From: Scatophagus argus
Taxonomy: Eukaryota > Chordata > Actinopteri > Scatophagidae
DNA length: 64,000 bases
NCBI RefSeq assembly: GCF_020382885.2
Contig: NC_058496.1
Location: 1,273,001-1,337,000, forward strand
Direction: 5' to 3'
Position 1 is the first letter of the stretch. Each line of letters starts with the position of its first letter. The notes below the pieces were generated by a model. That model ran no database searches. It saw only the letters and a program-made list of their open reading frames with translations, and was not told the DNA's origin. The position numbers and the translations under genes are program-made. Below are positions 23,319 through 35,200 of this stretch, piece by piece.

Positions 23319-23838
23319 AACTCTGGAGAAACTTATTCTTTTATCTTTTGTGCTGGCAATTTCAGTAATGACTGCTGTGCCATTACAATTTCTTCTTACA
23401 TCAGTGAGGTGTTTCAGGAGACGTTAGAGCAGGGAGCTGATGCTCACATCACAGAGGCCAGGTAAGCAGCTTTCCGCCCAAATCACAAGCTCATCACCCT
23501 GTGCCCGTGAATGAATATTTCAGAAGGACAAATAATAGTCAGGCCTGTAAAATAGATCCCCGAGCATGGCTGCCTGGACACGATGTAACTCTGTACCCAT
23601 CTAAAAATGTTAAAAAATACATGCGACTGTGGTGAGAGCACAGAGCATATTAATAAAACAAGAACGTATACACAACCTGCGTTCTTTTTCTTTCTTTCTT
23701 TACAGAAGTTTCAAGAGATTTTCCACGGTCGGGTTGCAGATAGTTGAAGCTGCACAACCGGAATGTTGCTGCTCCAGTTTTCCGGGTGGAAAAAAAGTAA
23801 ACGTGATGGGAGAAAAGCGCTTGCACTTGCTGTCTTTT

Positions 23839-23872
<34 letters not shown>

Positions 23873-24315
23873 GCTCTCAGGTGTGATGGACTGTAACCGT
23901 GTGGGTGTGAGGCTGGGCGTTCCTGAAAAGAGCCCAGCTAACCTACCCTGAGTAAACAGAGGTTAAAAAAAGAAACGGGCAGAGCTCTTTGCTATGCTCC
24001 ATCAGTCCACACCCTCTGGCACCACCTAGTGAGGTTCAAAGCAGGGATACAGTGCTGCAGCTAATCCCACTCCACACGGAGGCTCACGAGCCCCCAGCAG
24101 CCGAACGGACAAAGTAAGAAAGAGCAGATCCTCCTTTGATGCAGGGAGTTAAGACGCAGCGAGGCCTCGGCTTTCATCCGTCCTGTCCTCGTCTCTCTGT
24201 CCGAGGGGACTGGGTTAGATAAGCCAAAGACGAAGCAAATCCTCGCTATATTATTCTTTATTTGTTTAAGAAGTGACAGTATGGGAGAGGCATTTAGCTC
24301 TTTCACTTGAGGAAG

Positions 24316-24746
24316 TTAAAAGGACAGTTCACCGCATTGATATCTTATTTTAGCTCACCCTAAAATCAAAAATACGCATTTTTGAAAAACAGCCACGTCA
24401 TGACCGGGCCACTCAGGATGCAAGCAACAAGTTTGACAAAGGAGCCATTTTCTTTCTGTATCAGTGCGCAGAAGGAAGCATCTCCCCATGGACGAGAGGC
24501 TAGCTACCTAAGCTAACCAAGCTAACGCTACAGCTCATTCATGCTGACATCCCGTCCTGTCACCGGTAGATATTTCCTTCTGCGTCACGATACAGAAAGA
24601 AAATAGTTCCTACATGCACCACGAGTGAAGAGCAGGCAGACGTCTCCACAGCTGATATCTGCAAAACTCACATCACGCCAAAGCTATCTGGATGGATGGA
24701 AAGATTTCACCTGAAGGAAAGATTTTAGGGCGAACTGTCCCTTTAA
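24316..24746. mobile_element. TTAA-ended MITE family A, copy 2
   Basis: It begins TTAAAAGGACAGTTCACCGC and ends GGGCGAACTGTCCCTTTAA, inverted repeats like those of 15,735-16,275. Interior phrases shared with that copy include GGACGAGAGGC, GCTAACCAAGCTAACG and CCTTCTGCGT. It is about 110 bases shorter, so one copy carries indels. Confidence 0.78.
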
Positions 24747-24765
24747 GTCCTTCAGTTTCTAACCT

Positions 24766-24925
24766 AAACAGAAGTACAATGAGACTTTCATCCCTGTGCT
24801 TCTGCACATTTCACTAGTTGTCCATGAGATGGAAATACTGCAATTAGCGAGAGTACAGGTACTTCAAAATGGCACTCGAGTACAGAACTTGAGTAAATGC
24901 ACTTTATGTTCCACCACTGTAAAAT
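24766..24925. repeat. Dispersed repeat with AGTACTT words
   Basis: It reads GTACAGGTACTTCAAAATGG then CTTGAGTAAATGCACTTTA and TTCCACCACTGTAAAA. Related wording occurs at about 57,440-57,540 (AGTAAAAGTACAAAAGTATT) and on the other strand at about 50,995-51,100 (CTCCACTACATC, TTCAGTTACTTTGCAGA). This fits one dispersed family with three fragments in the window. Confidence 0.5.
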
Positions 24926-25304
24926 TAGATTTAATCGACCATCTGTGTGTCTGTCTGTTGGGAGAGGAAGTTTCCAGCTGCTTTCCACTCAGTGCTGTCT
25001 CAAGGTAATGGAAACAGTGAGTGTGAGTGTGTGAGTGTGTGTGAGTGTGTGACCTCAGACTCAACGACAGCTCACAGATGTCAGTTGACAGGAAGCTGGA
25101 GAGACGTCTGTGAATTAAAGGAACCAGATTGACTGATGTCCTCAGCTTCTGTAGGACGCGACGATGCAGACGTCTCTGCAGCGTGGACATTGTTTCCATG
25201 GAGACGTTCTCGTGCATCCAGCTGAGGCTGGCACACAGAGTGATATCCCATACTTCAGTGTGACAGCGAGACCATCACCGACACACGACTCCCACCGCCA
25301 TCAC

Positions 25305-25332
25305 CACGACGACGACGACGATGATGATGATG
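25305..25332. repeat. Short GAC/GAT trinucleotide repeat
   Basis: Four ACG-type units pass into four ATG-type units (CGACGACGACGATGATGATG). It makes a poly-Asp run in one false open frame. Confidence 0.8.
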
Positions 25333-26050
25333 CCTCTTCAGCATCAGCTAGAGGAGTTTCCTGCTGTTTCAAAGACATGAATCGCCTGTTTGTCGGATGT
25401 TTTGAGCTTGAATGGGTGATTGCTCACGCCAGCAGCAGCCTCCCGAGTGTGTCAGCGAACAGAGGAATCGCCTCGTCCACCACAGCGAAGCGAGGACTTC
25501 CTGAAATAATCAATGTCCTTACGGTTCTTTCAATAAGTCTTTAATTCTGTTCAGTCAACATAAGCTTGTTCATAAAAAAGATCATCACATATCTCTCGAG
25601 GAATCGTGCGTATAAAATTTCTCTGATGCTTCTTAGGAAACGTGTGTCGTACATAAAAATCTAAAAATGTGATCAATAAAGCTCGCATGCATAGATTTTG
25701 CTCTGAAGGCACATCAATTGTATTGCTTCTTTTTAAACAGTGAAGCGGTTATGTTGAAATCAGACTCAAAAATAAACCATCTCTGTACACACCAGGTGTG
25801 CAAAACAGTGGAATCATTAAAACTCAACCAACAGAAATAATTTAAAATGAAGTGATAAAAGATAAAAACATACCAACACCTGAAATACAAAACTAAAGTG
25901 AACTTCAAAGGCCTCAGTTTGGTACCATACAGCCTGTAGCTTTCTTTAAAGGGCCAGTCTGAAACTTTGGGACGTGTGTTTATTTGCATTCTCGCTCAGA
26001 GTTGGAAAAGAAGATCGAGACCGCTCACGTCCGTCAATACGTGGCTGCAG

Positions 26051-26233
26051 CCAGCAGCCTGTTAGCTTAGCTTAGCATGAAATCTGGAAACAACAGCCAC
26101 AAGGGCGCGCGCACACACACGCGCACACACGCACACACACACACACACACACCTGTCACTTTTACACTGCAGATCAGTGGATTGCGTTTCCACATTTCTG
26201 TTTTTCTGCCAAGCTAAGCTAACAGGCTGCTGG
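26051..26233. repeat. Perfect 23-bp inverted repeat flanking a CA run
   Basis: The arm at 26,051-26,073 (CCAGCAGCCTGTTAGCTTAG then CTT) is the exact reverse complement of 26,211-26,233. The 137-base loop holds alternating CA/GCGC sequence (about 26,106-26,152). It lies downstream of the dock5 stop, so it may be inside the dock5 3' UTR. A diverged relative is at 2,986-3,785. It is probably a MITE remnant rather than an evolved hairpin. Confidence 0.8.
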
Positions 26234-27280
26234 CTCCAGCTTCATGTGTCGCCTCCATGGGGGTGTGGATCCTCTTATCCAACATCCTGACACAAGAGGG
26301 CGTCTTTCCCAAAACCTCAAACCACAGGTGGGCGATTTTAGCATCCACAATCAGCTTTTTATGTGGTTTGATCTCCTCTTCTGTTTCCAAGCTTCACATC
26401 ACCTCACTGACTAACAAACCAGCAGAGTGAAGGGGCCAACTGGACGCCAACTTTCAGCCAACACGAGGGCCGTCACTGGGCGTCTGTGGTCTTAAGGTTT
26501 TGGTTGGCCCTCGTCTGTGAGCTGATCGAGCATGTCGCTGAGAGAATCGCTCTGATTGGCTGTTCTCACACAAATCTGGAATGAAGCGACTGAGGACCAA
26601 CTGAAACCGTCTGAGTGGAGTGAACATGCAGTGAGGTGATCATCACTGTGATGTAATTCAGCCAGATCGCCCAGCCTTGTGTCAAACTAGTCCCTTTAAG
26701 GAAATAAACAGTTTACAGTGTTCGCTTCGTCACAAAACAAATGCAAATAATCTGCTGCACATTCATCAATGCCATCCAGTGTCTCTAAAACATTGTGGTT
26801 TTGATCAAATCTCACGGATCAAAATACCTGCAGACTGACAGCTACACTCTGTACATCGTGTTCCCTGCTCTGGATCAAGTCTTTTTAATGCCAGTAAAGG
26901 AGAAGTAAGTCATCCAGTGTCGCTCCAACACATAAAAGCTAAATATTACACTGCAGCATTGGTCATCCTTTTCCCTGCCACTGATCAAGTCTGTGCTGAC
27001 TTTTCTTTGAGAAATAAATCAGTTTCATTAAAAAAACAAAAAAAATCACACTGGCTCCAGAGCTCAACTCCCCTTATGGACCCCAAATCATGCAGTAGTA
27101 CCATCTTACAAACAATAAGCTCTGACATGCTGTTCCCTGTGGCTGAGTTACAAAACAACAGCCAACACGTGAGAACAAAGGAATTATTAGTGACTTGCAT
27201 CAGAAATTGTTTCCGCTGAAGGCCTCACATGTAGACGGTCCTGCATCTGCTTCCACAGCTACAACCTTCATCACGGCTGT

Positions 27281-27303
27281 GTGTGTGTGTGTGTGTGTGT
27301 GTG
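27281..27303. repeat. (GT)n microsatellite beside dock5 stop
   Basis: A GT run of about 23 bases directly after the dock5 stop codon on the minus strand, hence in the start of the 3' UTR as a CA repeat. Confidence 0.85.
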
Positions 27304-27308
27304 AAGCA

Positions 27309-29233
27309 TTAGTGGCTGGTCTGCTCATACGAGGGGAACATCGACTTCCGTGTTTTTGGAGGCGGTGGAGGAGGCTTGCTCTCAATTTTCATTGGTAATG
27401 GAGGAGTGAACTGCAGAGAGAGAGAGGGAGAGTTCACGCCAGGACTTCAAATAAAAAATAAAAACAGAATATTTTAACGTTTACACGTCGTTAAATATGC
27501 ATTAGCGAGGGGGGGGGGGGTGCAGATTTCTCCGAGCAGACGCACCTCTGAAGAGAAGCCGGCGTTGTCAATCTCGTGTGGATGTTTCTTCGGAGGCATG
27601 GGTGGGGGGGTCCCTGGGGTGTCGCCGGGATTGACATCACTGTCACTGAGAAGCGACGAGTAACCTACCACAGGGGAGAGCGAATCAAAGCGTTATGCCT
27701 CTGTGTGTGTGTGTGCGACAGTGTGAGAGCGTGTGTGTGTGTGTGACCTGATTTGGAGCTGTAGACCACAATGTGCTTACACAAGGTTAGCAGACTTTAT
27801 ATGGGAGAAAATGTTTTGCCACATACTGGAGCTGCGTGGCGTTCGCGGCGTGTGTGGGGAGGCGGGCAGCGGGCTGAGGGGGTTCGACAGGCTGAGCTGG
27901 GATGAAGCGCCCTGGAACAGCGACAGGGTGAGCCGTCTGTCTCCTAACTGCAGACTCTTGGGTCTCTGCTGCTTCTCTGGAGGAGTCTGCAATAGGAAAA
28001 AAGAGAATTAAAAACAAAGACAAGATCGAGCATAATGCAGACTGGAGATCTGCTCTCCTTGGAGGAATTAGGCTTAAAGAGGAATTTAAGCCTCATGTTT
28101 ACACATTTTGCTGTGTAACTGACTCACAATGAGCAAAGGTTTTGGATTTCACATGTGCTCACAGACTGAACTGGTGACTCTGATCTCAGGTGTCCACCTT
28201 CAAACTGTGCTGACTGTAGAGATCAGGAGCCTCCATGTTTCAGAGTCTGTAGCTTCTCTGCAGTAACGTCCAGATGTGAAGCTTTGTAGTCCACCACAAG
28301 CTGGGTGCTGTGATGATTGGGGGCTTCAGGTGATTGTTGTTTAACCCCAAGATGACCTTCTGTGCTCACATAAATTCATTTCAATCAGGCGTTTAAGTAC
28401 GTGCTTCCCTCTGACATACAGCATATGTATGGTGTCCTATGGAGTCTACACATCCTCTACAGAATCACATGCATTAATTACTCTGTCGCTGTTACTGAAC
28501 GCTGGATTTTCTGCTGATCAGCACCTGATTACTTCCACAAACACCTGTTGACAATCACACACAGAGCGAGTCTGATGAAGTGTCACGGGAGACGTGGAGT
28601 TTGTTCCTTGTTGTTAATAAAATTGTGTCAGTCACATCGCAGTGAGCGTTGGGAAATTGATTTTTGTTTTGGTCAGAGAGGAACTTAATATCAGGCTGAT
28701 GCTGTCCTGTCAAGAGCTCATACAACTTAGCAGATACAAAGACAGCACCTGAACACAAGGCCTCACCTCGTCCACGTCTGACTGCCTCTCCAGCAGCACC
28801 TGCGATTTGCTCACGCTCCACTCCTTTCGGTTCTTTCTGGCAATCCTGTTGTCCTCCTCTGAGCGGGACAAAACCGAGACCCTGCGATCGCTGGGACGGG
28901 ACAACAAGGAACTGCTTGTGAATAACCAGGGACAGAGAGAGAGATGCAGAAAGATGTACCATCATAAAGACAAACGAGGCGAAAACAAACACAGACAAAA
29001 TGAGACAGGGGGAGGGGGGGCTTGAAGGGAGCAGGGAGAGGATGCAATGCAGGGACTGACTCTTGGGAGGAAATGCAGGAGGGCCCATCTGAGGACACGG
29101 AGCCACTGGAGAGGCCTGAGGAGGCGTTGGACAGGGTTGACACAGTGGACATGCGACGCAGGGTGGAGGACAGGATGTAGGGCATCACCACGGAGCCCAC
29201 GCGGCTCTTCTTCCTCTCAGTGAGAGAGCAGGG
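27309..29233 (-). other. dock5: dock5 exons 47-51 (proline-rich C-terminal tail)
   Basis: Exons: 29,061-29,233; 28,767-28,890; 27,827-27,986; 27,546-27,664; 27,309-27,410. They encode residues 1,640-1,864. The tail is Ser/Pro/basic, with [72 protein letters not shown] and [19 protein letters not shown], giving several SH3-ligand motifs of the kind that bind adaptors such as CRK. It varies more than the rest of the protein. The donors of exon 47 (GTCAGT) and exon 49 (GTATGT) were chosen because they alone join in frame to the next exon. Confidence 0.88.
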
Positions 29234-32200
29234 CTGGGACACACAAATGGGATTAAGCATCATCGGCGAATCTTGGCAGGGGAGGAGCACAATGACAGGC
29301 AGAACTCGGGTTACAGAGGACTTGGCTAAAGGAAGATTTATGGTCCTGCGCTAATATAATGTACACTGCTTTGAATGAGAGGCGTTTGATAGGAAGGCAA
29401 GAGGGCCAATAGCTTAAGTTGGCACCCTCTTACATTAAATGGAGTTTGCGGCTGGCAACGCACCAAGGTTATGACGCCATAATGCTTCTCCACTTTCTCC
29501 CGAAGGTCTTGGAAGCAAGTAACCAGACGGTTGTGTAAGGGCTTCAGCTGCTCCGTCGTCTTCTCCCCGTGGATGCGAATCCCGTCTGCCAGGAGAGGGA
29601 TCTGAAGGGGAGGACGGGTGCTCGAGTATTACAAAACAGGCTCTGCTCTGAGGCCCATGTCAGTGACAGTGACGGTGGGGGAGGGAGGTTTACCTGCAGG
29701 GCGATGAGGTGTTTAAGGACCTCAATGCGCTCGTGGTCCTCTGGGTGCTCTTGGATGTAGGTGTCTGTAAAGAATGCCTGGAGAGGACGAAAACTGTCTT
29801 AAAATAAAGCTGCAGTGAGCAGGCTTCCACAGCATGACAAAGAGGCCACTGTGGCCCACTTATAAATTAAACTTTGCAACTCGTAAGAGGCTGGAGGCCA
29901 GCAGGAACTCATGTTAATGAAAAATGGGCTTACAAATTCATATTAATGTTTGCAGCTGAATGATTGATCTGTTAGTTTGGCAGAGTTTGATAGCAGTATA
30001 TGCTTTTCCAAATCAATTACTTTAGAGCCAACTGTGCACACAACCTGAACCCGATTCATCAAACAGCTGAAATCCAGCAAATAACCCGCAGCCTGTGAGC
30101 AGCGGGACACTCACACTCGTTCTGTACTCGAGCATAGTGGATTTGAAGACCGGTACCAGCAGTGCATCCACATGTAGTGTGTTACAAATCAAATCAGCCA
30201 CACGGCTCTATAGATGATGCTTTGTTGGTTGACTACTTTGATCAAGACTGAAACCATCTGTTAGGGCTAATTAGCTACGGTTAGCACGCTAAATATGCTA
30301 GCCAGGATGGTTAACATGCCTGCTAAACATCAGTATGCATATTAACTTTGCCACTGTGAGCGTATTAGCATTAGCATCCTGATGTTATCATTTAGCTCAC
30401 ATTATGGTATGGCCTGCATTGTGGTTAGCATTGATTAGCGAATGTAAACATGCTAGCACTCCACTAAGAAGGTGAACATGGTAAACAAATATCAGCATGT
30501 TAGCACTGTCATTGAGAACATGTGATCATATAAGCGCAGGCTCACTGAACTGCTAGCATGGCTGTAGACGGCTGTTAGGATTCATTTGATGAGATTTTCT
30601 ATGATGGTTGTTTTATTGTCTCTCTGTACTTGTTTGTTCAAAAGATTTTTGTGTAGAAAATCTCCTTCCATGTGGCAGGTGGTAGCCACACGCTGTGGTG
30701 GCAGCTAGCTGGTTACTGAGTCTTCTGTTTGGTGGCAACCTGCCTTAAGGTGCCATCTAAAAGCCAGAACGAAAAGAAATGTAATGTTTATTTAAGAGCT
30801 GCTGGACTATTTCCACACTGTATGTTTATTATTAGCATCAATATTTCACTTTGGAACACCCATAATCCAAGGTTACCCTGAAGTCTCAACCTCAGTATGA
30901 GGACCCGATTAAATAATGCTGTTAATTTACTTGTTGATTTGTTGGCTGTGCCTGAAAGTCATCTTATCAGTCAAAAAGTCAGACCTTCTCGTAGTTGGAA
31001 AAGCCGCCCATGACGGCAGGGTCGACGATGCCGCTGAGCATCATGGACAGCGGGTTGATGGACAGCGAGCGATCGCACGCTTGCTGCTGCACGAGGTTAC
31101 TCAGCTTCTCGTTGGCCATCTCCATGGTCTCTACGGCGTTCTCCAGAGGACTGATCTCCTCCTGCCCGTCAGGAGAATCACACGAATGAGGAATTTTCAA
31201 GGCGAAAGAAACAAGAACGTCTGAGCATCAAGGCTGCTTCTTACCACCGAGACCGATTTGACTTCAAACCATTTCAGGATCCCCGGGAAGCGATAAGCGG
31301 TGATATAGGTTGTTCTTTCAATCCACATGGTCTGCAGGGCAGAAGAGATGAAGGACCTACTGAGGGCTTACATTTTAGGGTCATTATTCACATTTAGACT
31401 GAGACTGTTCATACGTCTCGTTTTAACTTAAGGCCGTGCGCTTGCTTACGTATATGAGCTTAGTTCTTTAAGGTAAATTTAAAAAGTGCTCACTGCAAAT
31501 TCATTGTCTGGGTCCTTTTCACCTTTCCTGAAGGGCCTGGAATACTGGAACTGGTCCACTTCATTGGTTCTGTAATAGCTGTAAAAGAACAGGGAAGGAC
31601 AGCAGTGAGTTAGCGCTTTGACCAGAGAACCATAAATCCCATTCCCATTCACGAGAAAAGATAAATCAGCCCTTAAGTGTCCTGTTACGCACTTTAATAT
31701 CTGCTCTGGAACCCCCTTGTCTTTAAACTGGTGCGGCACAGTGAGAACAGGCTTGACAGTGAAGCACTGGATGTCTGAGGGTCAGCTCAGGATAAGACCA
31801 GGGGCAAAGCAAAGCTGGACTGAATTTGATTTTTCTGAAACTGTCAAGAGTCCATGTTAACAGTCCTGTGAGGCTCTCCTAATAAAAGGCTGTCAGTTCA
31901 GCCCAAATTAAAACCACATATTTTACATGTATTTCCATCATATTGCACCATATTGGCCCGTTAAGAAGCTACGTTTACCATGTTCACCATGTTACCATGT
32001 TTCTGTGTAGCTGACTAGCATGCTGACATTTGCTCATTAGCAATAAAAACAGCTTGTAGGCCAGGAGTTCTGCTAGATTTAGTCATAAACCAAAGTGTCG
32101 GGTAAATTTAAATCCTGACCTGATGACATCCGTCATCAAATTTATCACAGCGCTTTGTTAACCTCAGTGCTGCTAACTTTGCTAAAAATCCTGGTGTGAT

Positions 32201-35200
32201 CAGCTGCCGTGTGGCTGACTGTAAAGGATACACTGCCCGGGGGAGTTGCTGATGTTGTCTCCAGGGGGCGCCGTGCTGGTCATCCGCACTGCGTTGGGGA
32301 ACTGAGAGAGGAGCTTCAAGCTGAAGTCTTCCAGCCACTCGTACTCCTTCCCTCTGTAGATGAACATCTTGTTCTGTGGTGCAACGCAACAAATGAAGCT
32401 CAATAAAAAGCTAAAATTAGGATCAAACTTGTTTTCCATATTGTTTGAAAGGTGCGCTTGTGCAACGCTGTGACATTCGCTCGTGTCATCAAAAAGCCAA
32501 CGACCTTTACCCCCGATTCACTGTCTCCAAAGCCAACTCACTGCATCAGCATGGCACATGATGCTTCCTCTGTTTATTACTGGAGCAGGTAATCACTTTC
32601 TTACCCTGAGGAAAGTCGGGAATCCGAGGCCATAATATCCTACAGCGAAGTACTCAGGCTGTGGCCGCATGGCGTGCATGATGTTTTCATAGAACTTGGC
32701 TTGATTTTTCTGTGATGGAGGACAGAGACGGCGGTGAGGCAGCGTGTGGTAATCTGTCTCTCAGTGGTTACAAAATGAAATAATATCAGAATAAATTAAT
32801 TCCAATAACTCTTTCAAAAAAAGAATGTGTTTGCTCTCCTTTCCTTTTATGTGATGATCACACTGAACTGCTAACTGCTGACAGACTTTATGAACAGACT
32901 CTGAGTTGTGCACCAGCAAACACAGTCTGGGTGGAAATGAGTTGGGTAAACAGGTTAGCACACAATTATCTCTTCCCCATCTCCTCCGGCTGTCTCTGCA
33001 AGCCGCCGTGCTCAGGCTGGAACACGATCCCTCCACGACTCAACGTTCCACGCTGTGTCCGTGCAGCCCCGTTACGATGCAGGCGTCCTCTTACCAGCAG
33101 CTGGCTCAGCTCCATGAAGTCAAACATGTGGCTCTCGTGCATCTTGGCCAGCTGCTTGCCCAGCTCGATGGCCTTCTCCCACATCTGAGGAGACACGTGC
33201 ACGGCTCAGTTAAAAGGCCACATAAAACGGGAACACTGAAAGTCAGCGCTCGGCGTCGCCATCCGGCTCCCGCGGCCGTCGTCGCAGTCGAAATGCGAGG
33301 TGTGACGCCAAAAAGAAACTCGCGGCTGCTGTGTGAGCACACACAATCTGAACCTGTGACAGCAGCTCGACTCACCTTGCCCTTGTCCAGGTAACATATG
33401 ATCTCCTGGAAGAGCCGCTCTTTGAGCTCCTGCTGGGTCCACACGTGCTCCCCGTCTCTGGGTATCAGGTGGGGCGCGCAGGGTTTGTCCGACCACTGGG
33501 GGAGCACAACATTTAGACGCTGGTGACATCAGAGCTGCATTGATTAGTTAACTGAGAGCAAATCAGTCACACACTCAGTCAGACATTTGGTGGTTTGAAG
33601 ACGAGCTATTCTCACACATTTTAAGCGTTAAAAACAGCATTAAAAATTCTGATCTTGTTTAAGCTGAAACAGAAGCAGCTTTGATGTGTCAGAGACCTCC
33701 AGTAACTCGGCGTGAAGCAGCAGGGTGTAGGCCGCCTCCGTGTAGTTCTCACAGTCCAGGTGCAAATCTCGCAGCTTGTACAAGTACCTGGTAACAAGAG
33801 CACATCGGTCAGACAGCAGCGCAGCCAGACACTCAGTCCCAAAACAAAAAGCTCCGAGCGTCTGTCTGCCTCACCGGATGTAAATGTCCTCTCTCTTTTT
33901 TTCTTTGTAGAAATTCTGCAAGAGAAAGACGCCGCGTGCGTTTTATTTTCTCGGGTCACGGCTAACTGTTTCGTGTACAAACAGCGTGGCGCCCTGAAGG
34001 CAGCACGTACCAGCACGTTGACGGTGCAGCTCATGCGGTGCTCAGGACTCTCGTCATGCGTGATGGTGCGGTACGCCAGCAGATTCTCCAGCAGGCTGCT
34101 CAGCAGCAGGGCCAGCTCCTCTCCTGACTGCGACAGGTATCTGTGGCGTCTGCAGTGCTCCAGCAGGCTGCACACACAAACACACACCCTTCACTCACTT
34201 CTCTCCAGCAGCCAGGGCCTCCTGACGAGCACATTAAACTGCGTCTCTGCAGTTGTTTGGGACGGTTCGCTGTGTCCGCGAGGCCTTTGTGTTCATTCTA
34301 ACAGAGCGTCTCGTCCTTCTGGCTCCTACTGCAGATTCATTATGATAAAGACCCTCGTGTTTCAGAAGCAAACCCACATGAAGTCCCCTTCACACAGAAA
34401 TGATGATGTGTTGTAGCACCCAAACAACTCTGAGAACAAAAGAGATCTTTTCTGTTTGATGTGCCGCTCCGCCTTACGTTTTCTCCAGCAGGACTTTGTA
34501 CTGCTCATCCCCTCGGCCTCCTTCCACCTCTTGATCCAATTTTGTTATCAGTTCGTTCTCAAACTACAAAGACAAGGAGAACATTAAAAAAAGACCCACA
34601 CCATCACACACATCTCAAACGTCATATTTAGCCCGAGAGCAGCTTCGATCGCACTGAGACAAAGAGCACGGGCGGCTGAGCTTGTGTTTTTTACCGTTTC
34701 AAACGTGCGTCCGGGGCTGAAGTTGTGCTCGCACTGCATCATGTCGAAGAAGATGGGGATGGTCGCTTTCCTCAGCTCGGGCTCCGGCACCAGCGTGACC
34801 TCCAGGATGGGCCCCACCATGGCTGGGATGAACTTCATTTTGTGGGGGCCTGAGGGACAGCAAAACATTATCTCGCAGAAATATCATAGTATGATTTGAG
34901 AAGGCAATAAGCTGCACCTTCATTCCCCAACAAACAGAGGACAGATCTAATAACGTGGCAAACAAAACAACAGCACACTGTGAAACTGGACAACAGAAAA
35001 TATTGTCCTGTCATTCCCCTCGCATTACTGCCAGGCACTGAATAAACAATTCAAAGCCCCTGATAACAGCAGCTTTATCACATGGTGCAAAACACTCACC
35101 AAGATTGTACCACATGTCTCTCATCTTAAATCCAATAGTCTTCCTCATGTCTCCGTATCTGCGGTCAATTTAAATCAAAGAGCCGTTAAATGAAGTTCTC

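Larger units (their letters stand above)
23330..25978. other. Intergenic DNA between TAS2R-like gene and dock5 3' end
   Basis: Opposing genes converge here. It contains a GT run (about 23,841-23,870), a TTAA-ended MITE (24,316-24,746), a piece of dispersed repeat (about 24,766-24,925), a GAC/GAT trinucleotide stretch (about 25,305-25,332) and AT-rich sequence. No exon was recognised. Confidence 0.55.
25979..27308 (-). other. dock5: Probable dock5 3' UTR and downstream sequence
   Basis: The stretch after the dock5 stop has no coding signs. Candidate minus-strand poly(A) hexamers are ATTAAA at 26,884-26,889 and AATAAA at 25,979-25,984, so the 3' UTR could be about 0.4 or 1.3 kb. The inverted repeat at 26,051-26,233 falls inside only the longer version. 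Confidence 0.35.

Noticed and set aside
27748..27758. An 11-base stretch between AG and GT on the minus strand that could be a dock5 microexon
   Set aside because: Including it would shift the next exon out of the proline-rich frame that matches the DOCK5 tail. Exon 49 joins exon 50 directly in frame.
28811..29290. 159-codon minus-strand open frame extending past dock5 exon 47
   Set aside because: Only the first 57 codons match the DOCK5 tail. The rest is read-through into the intron; a GTCAGT donor at 29,060 joins in frame to exon 48.
33712..34416. 234-codon plus-strand open frame
   Set aside because: It spans dock5 exons 34 to 36 and their introns in antisense and shows no family resemblance.
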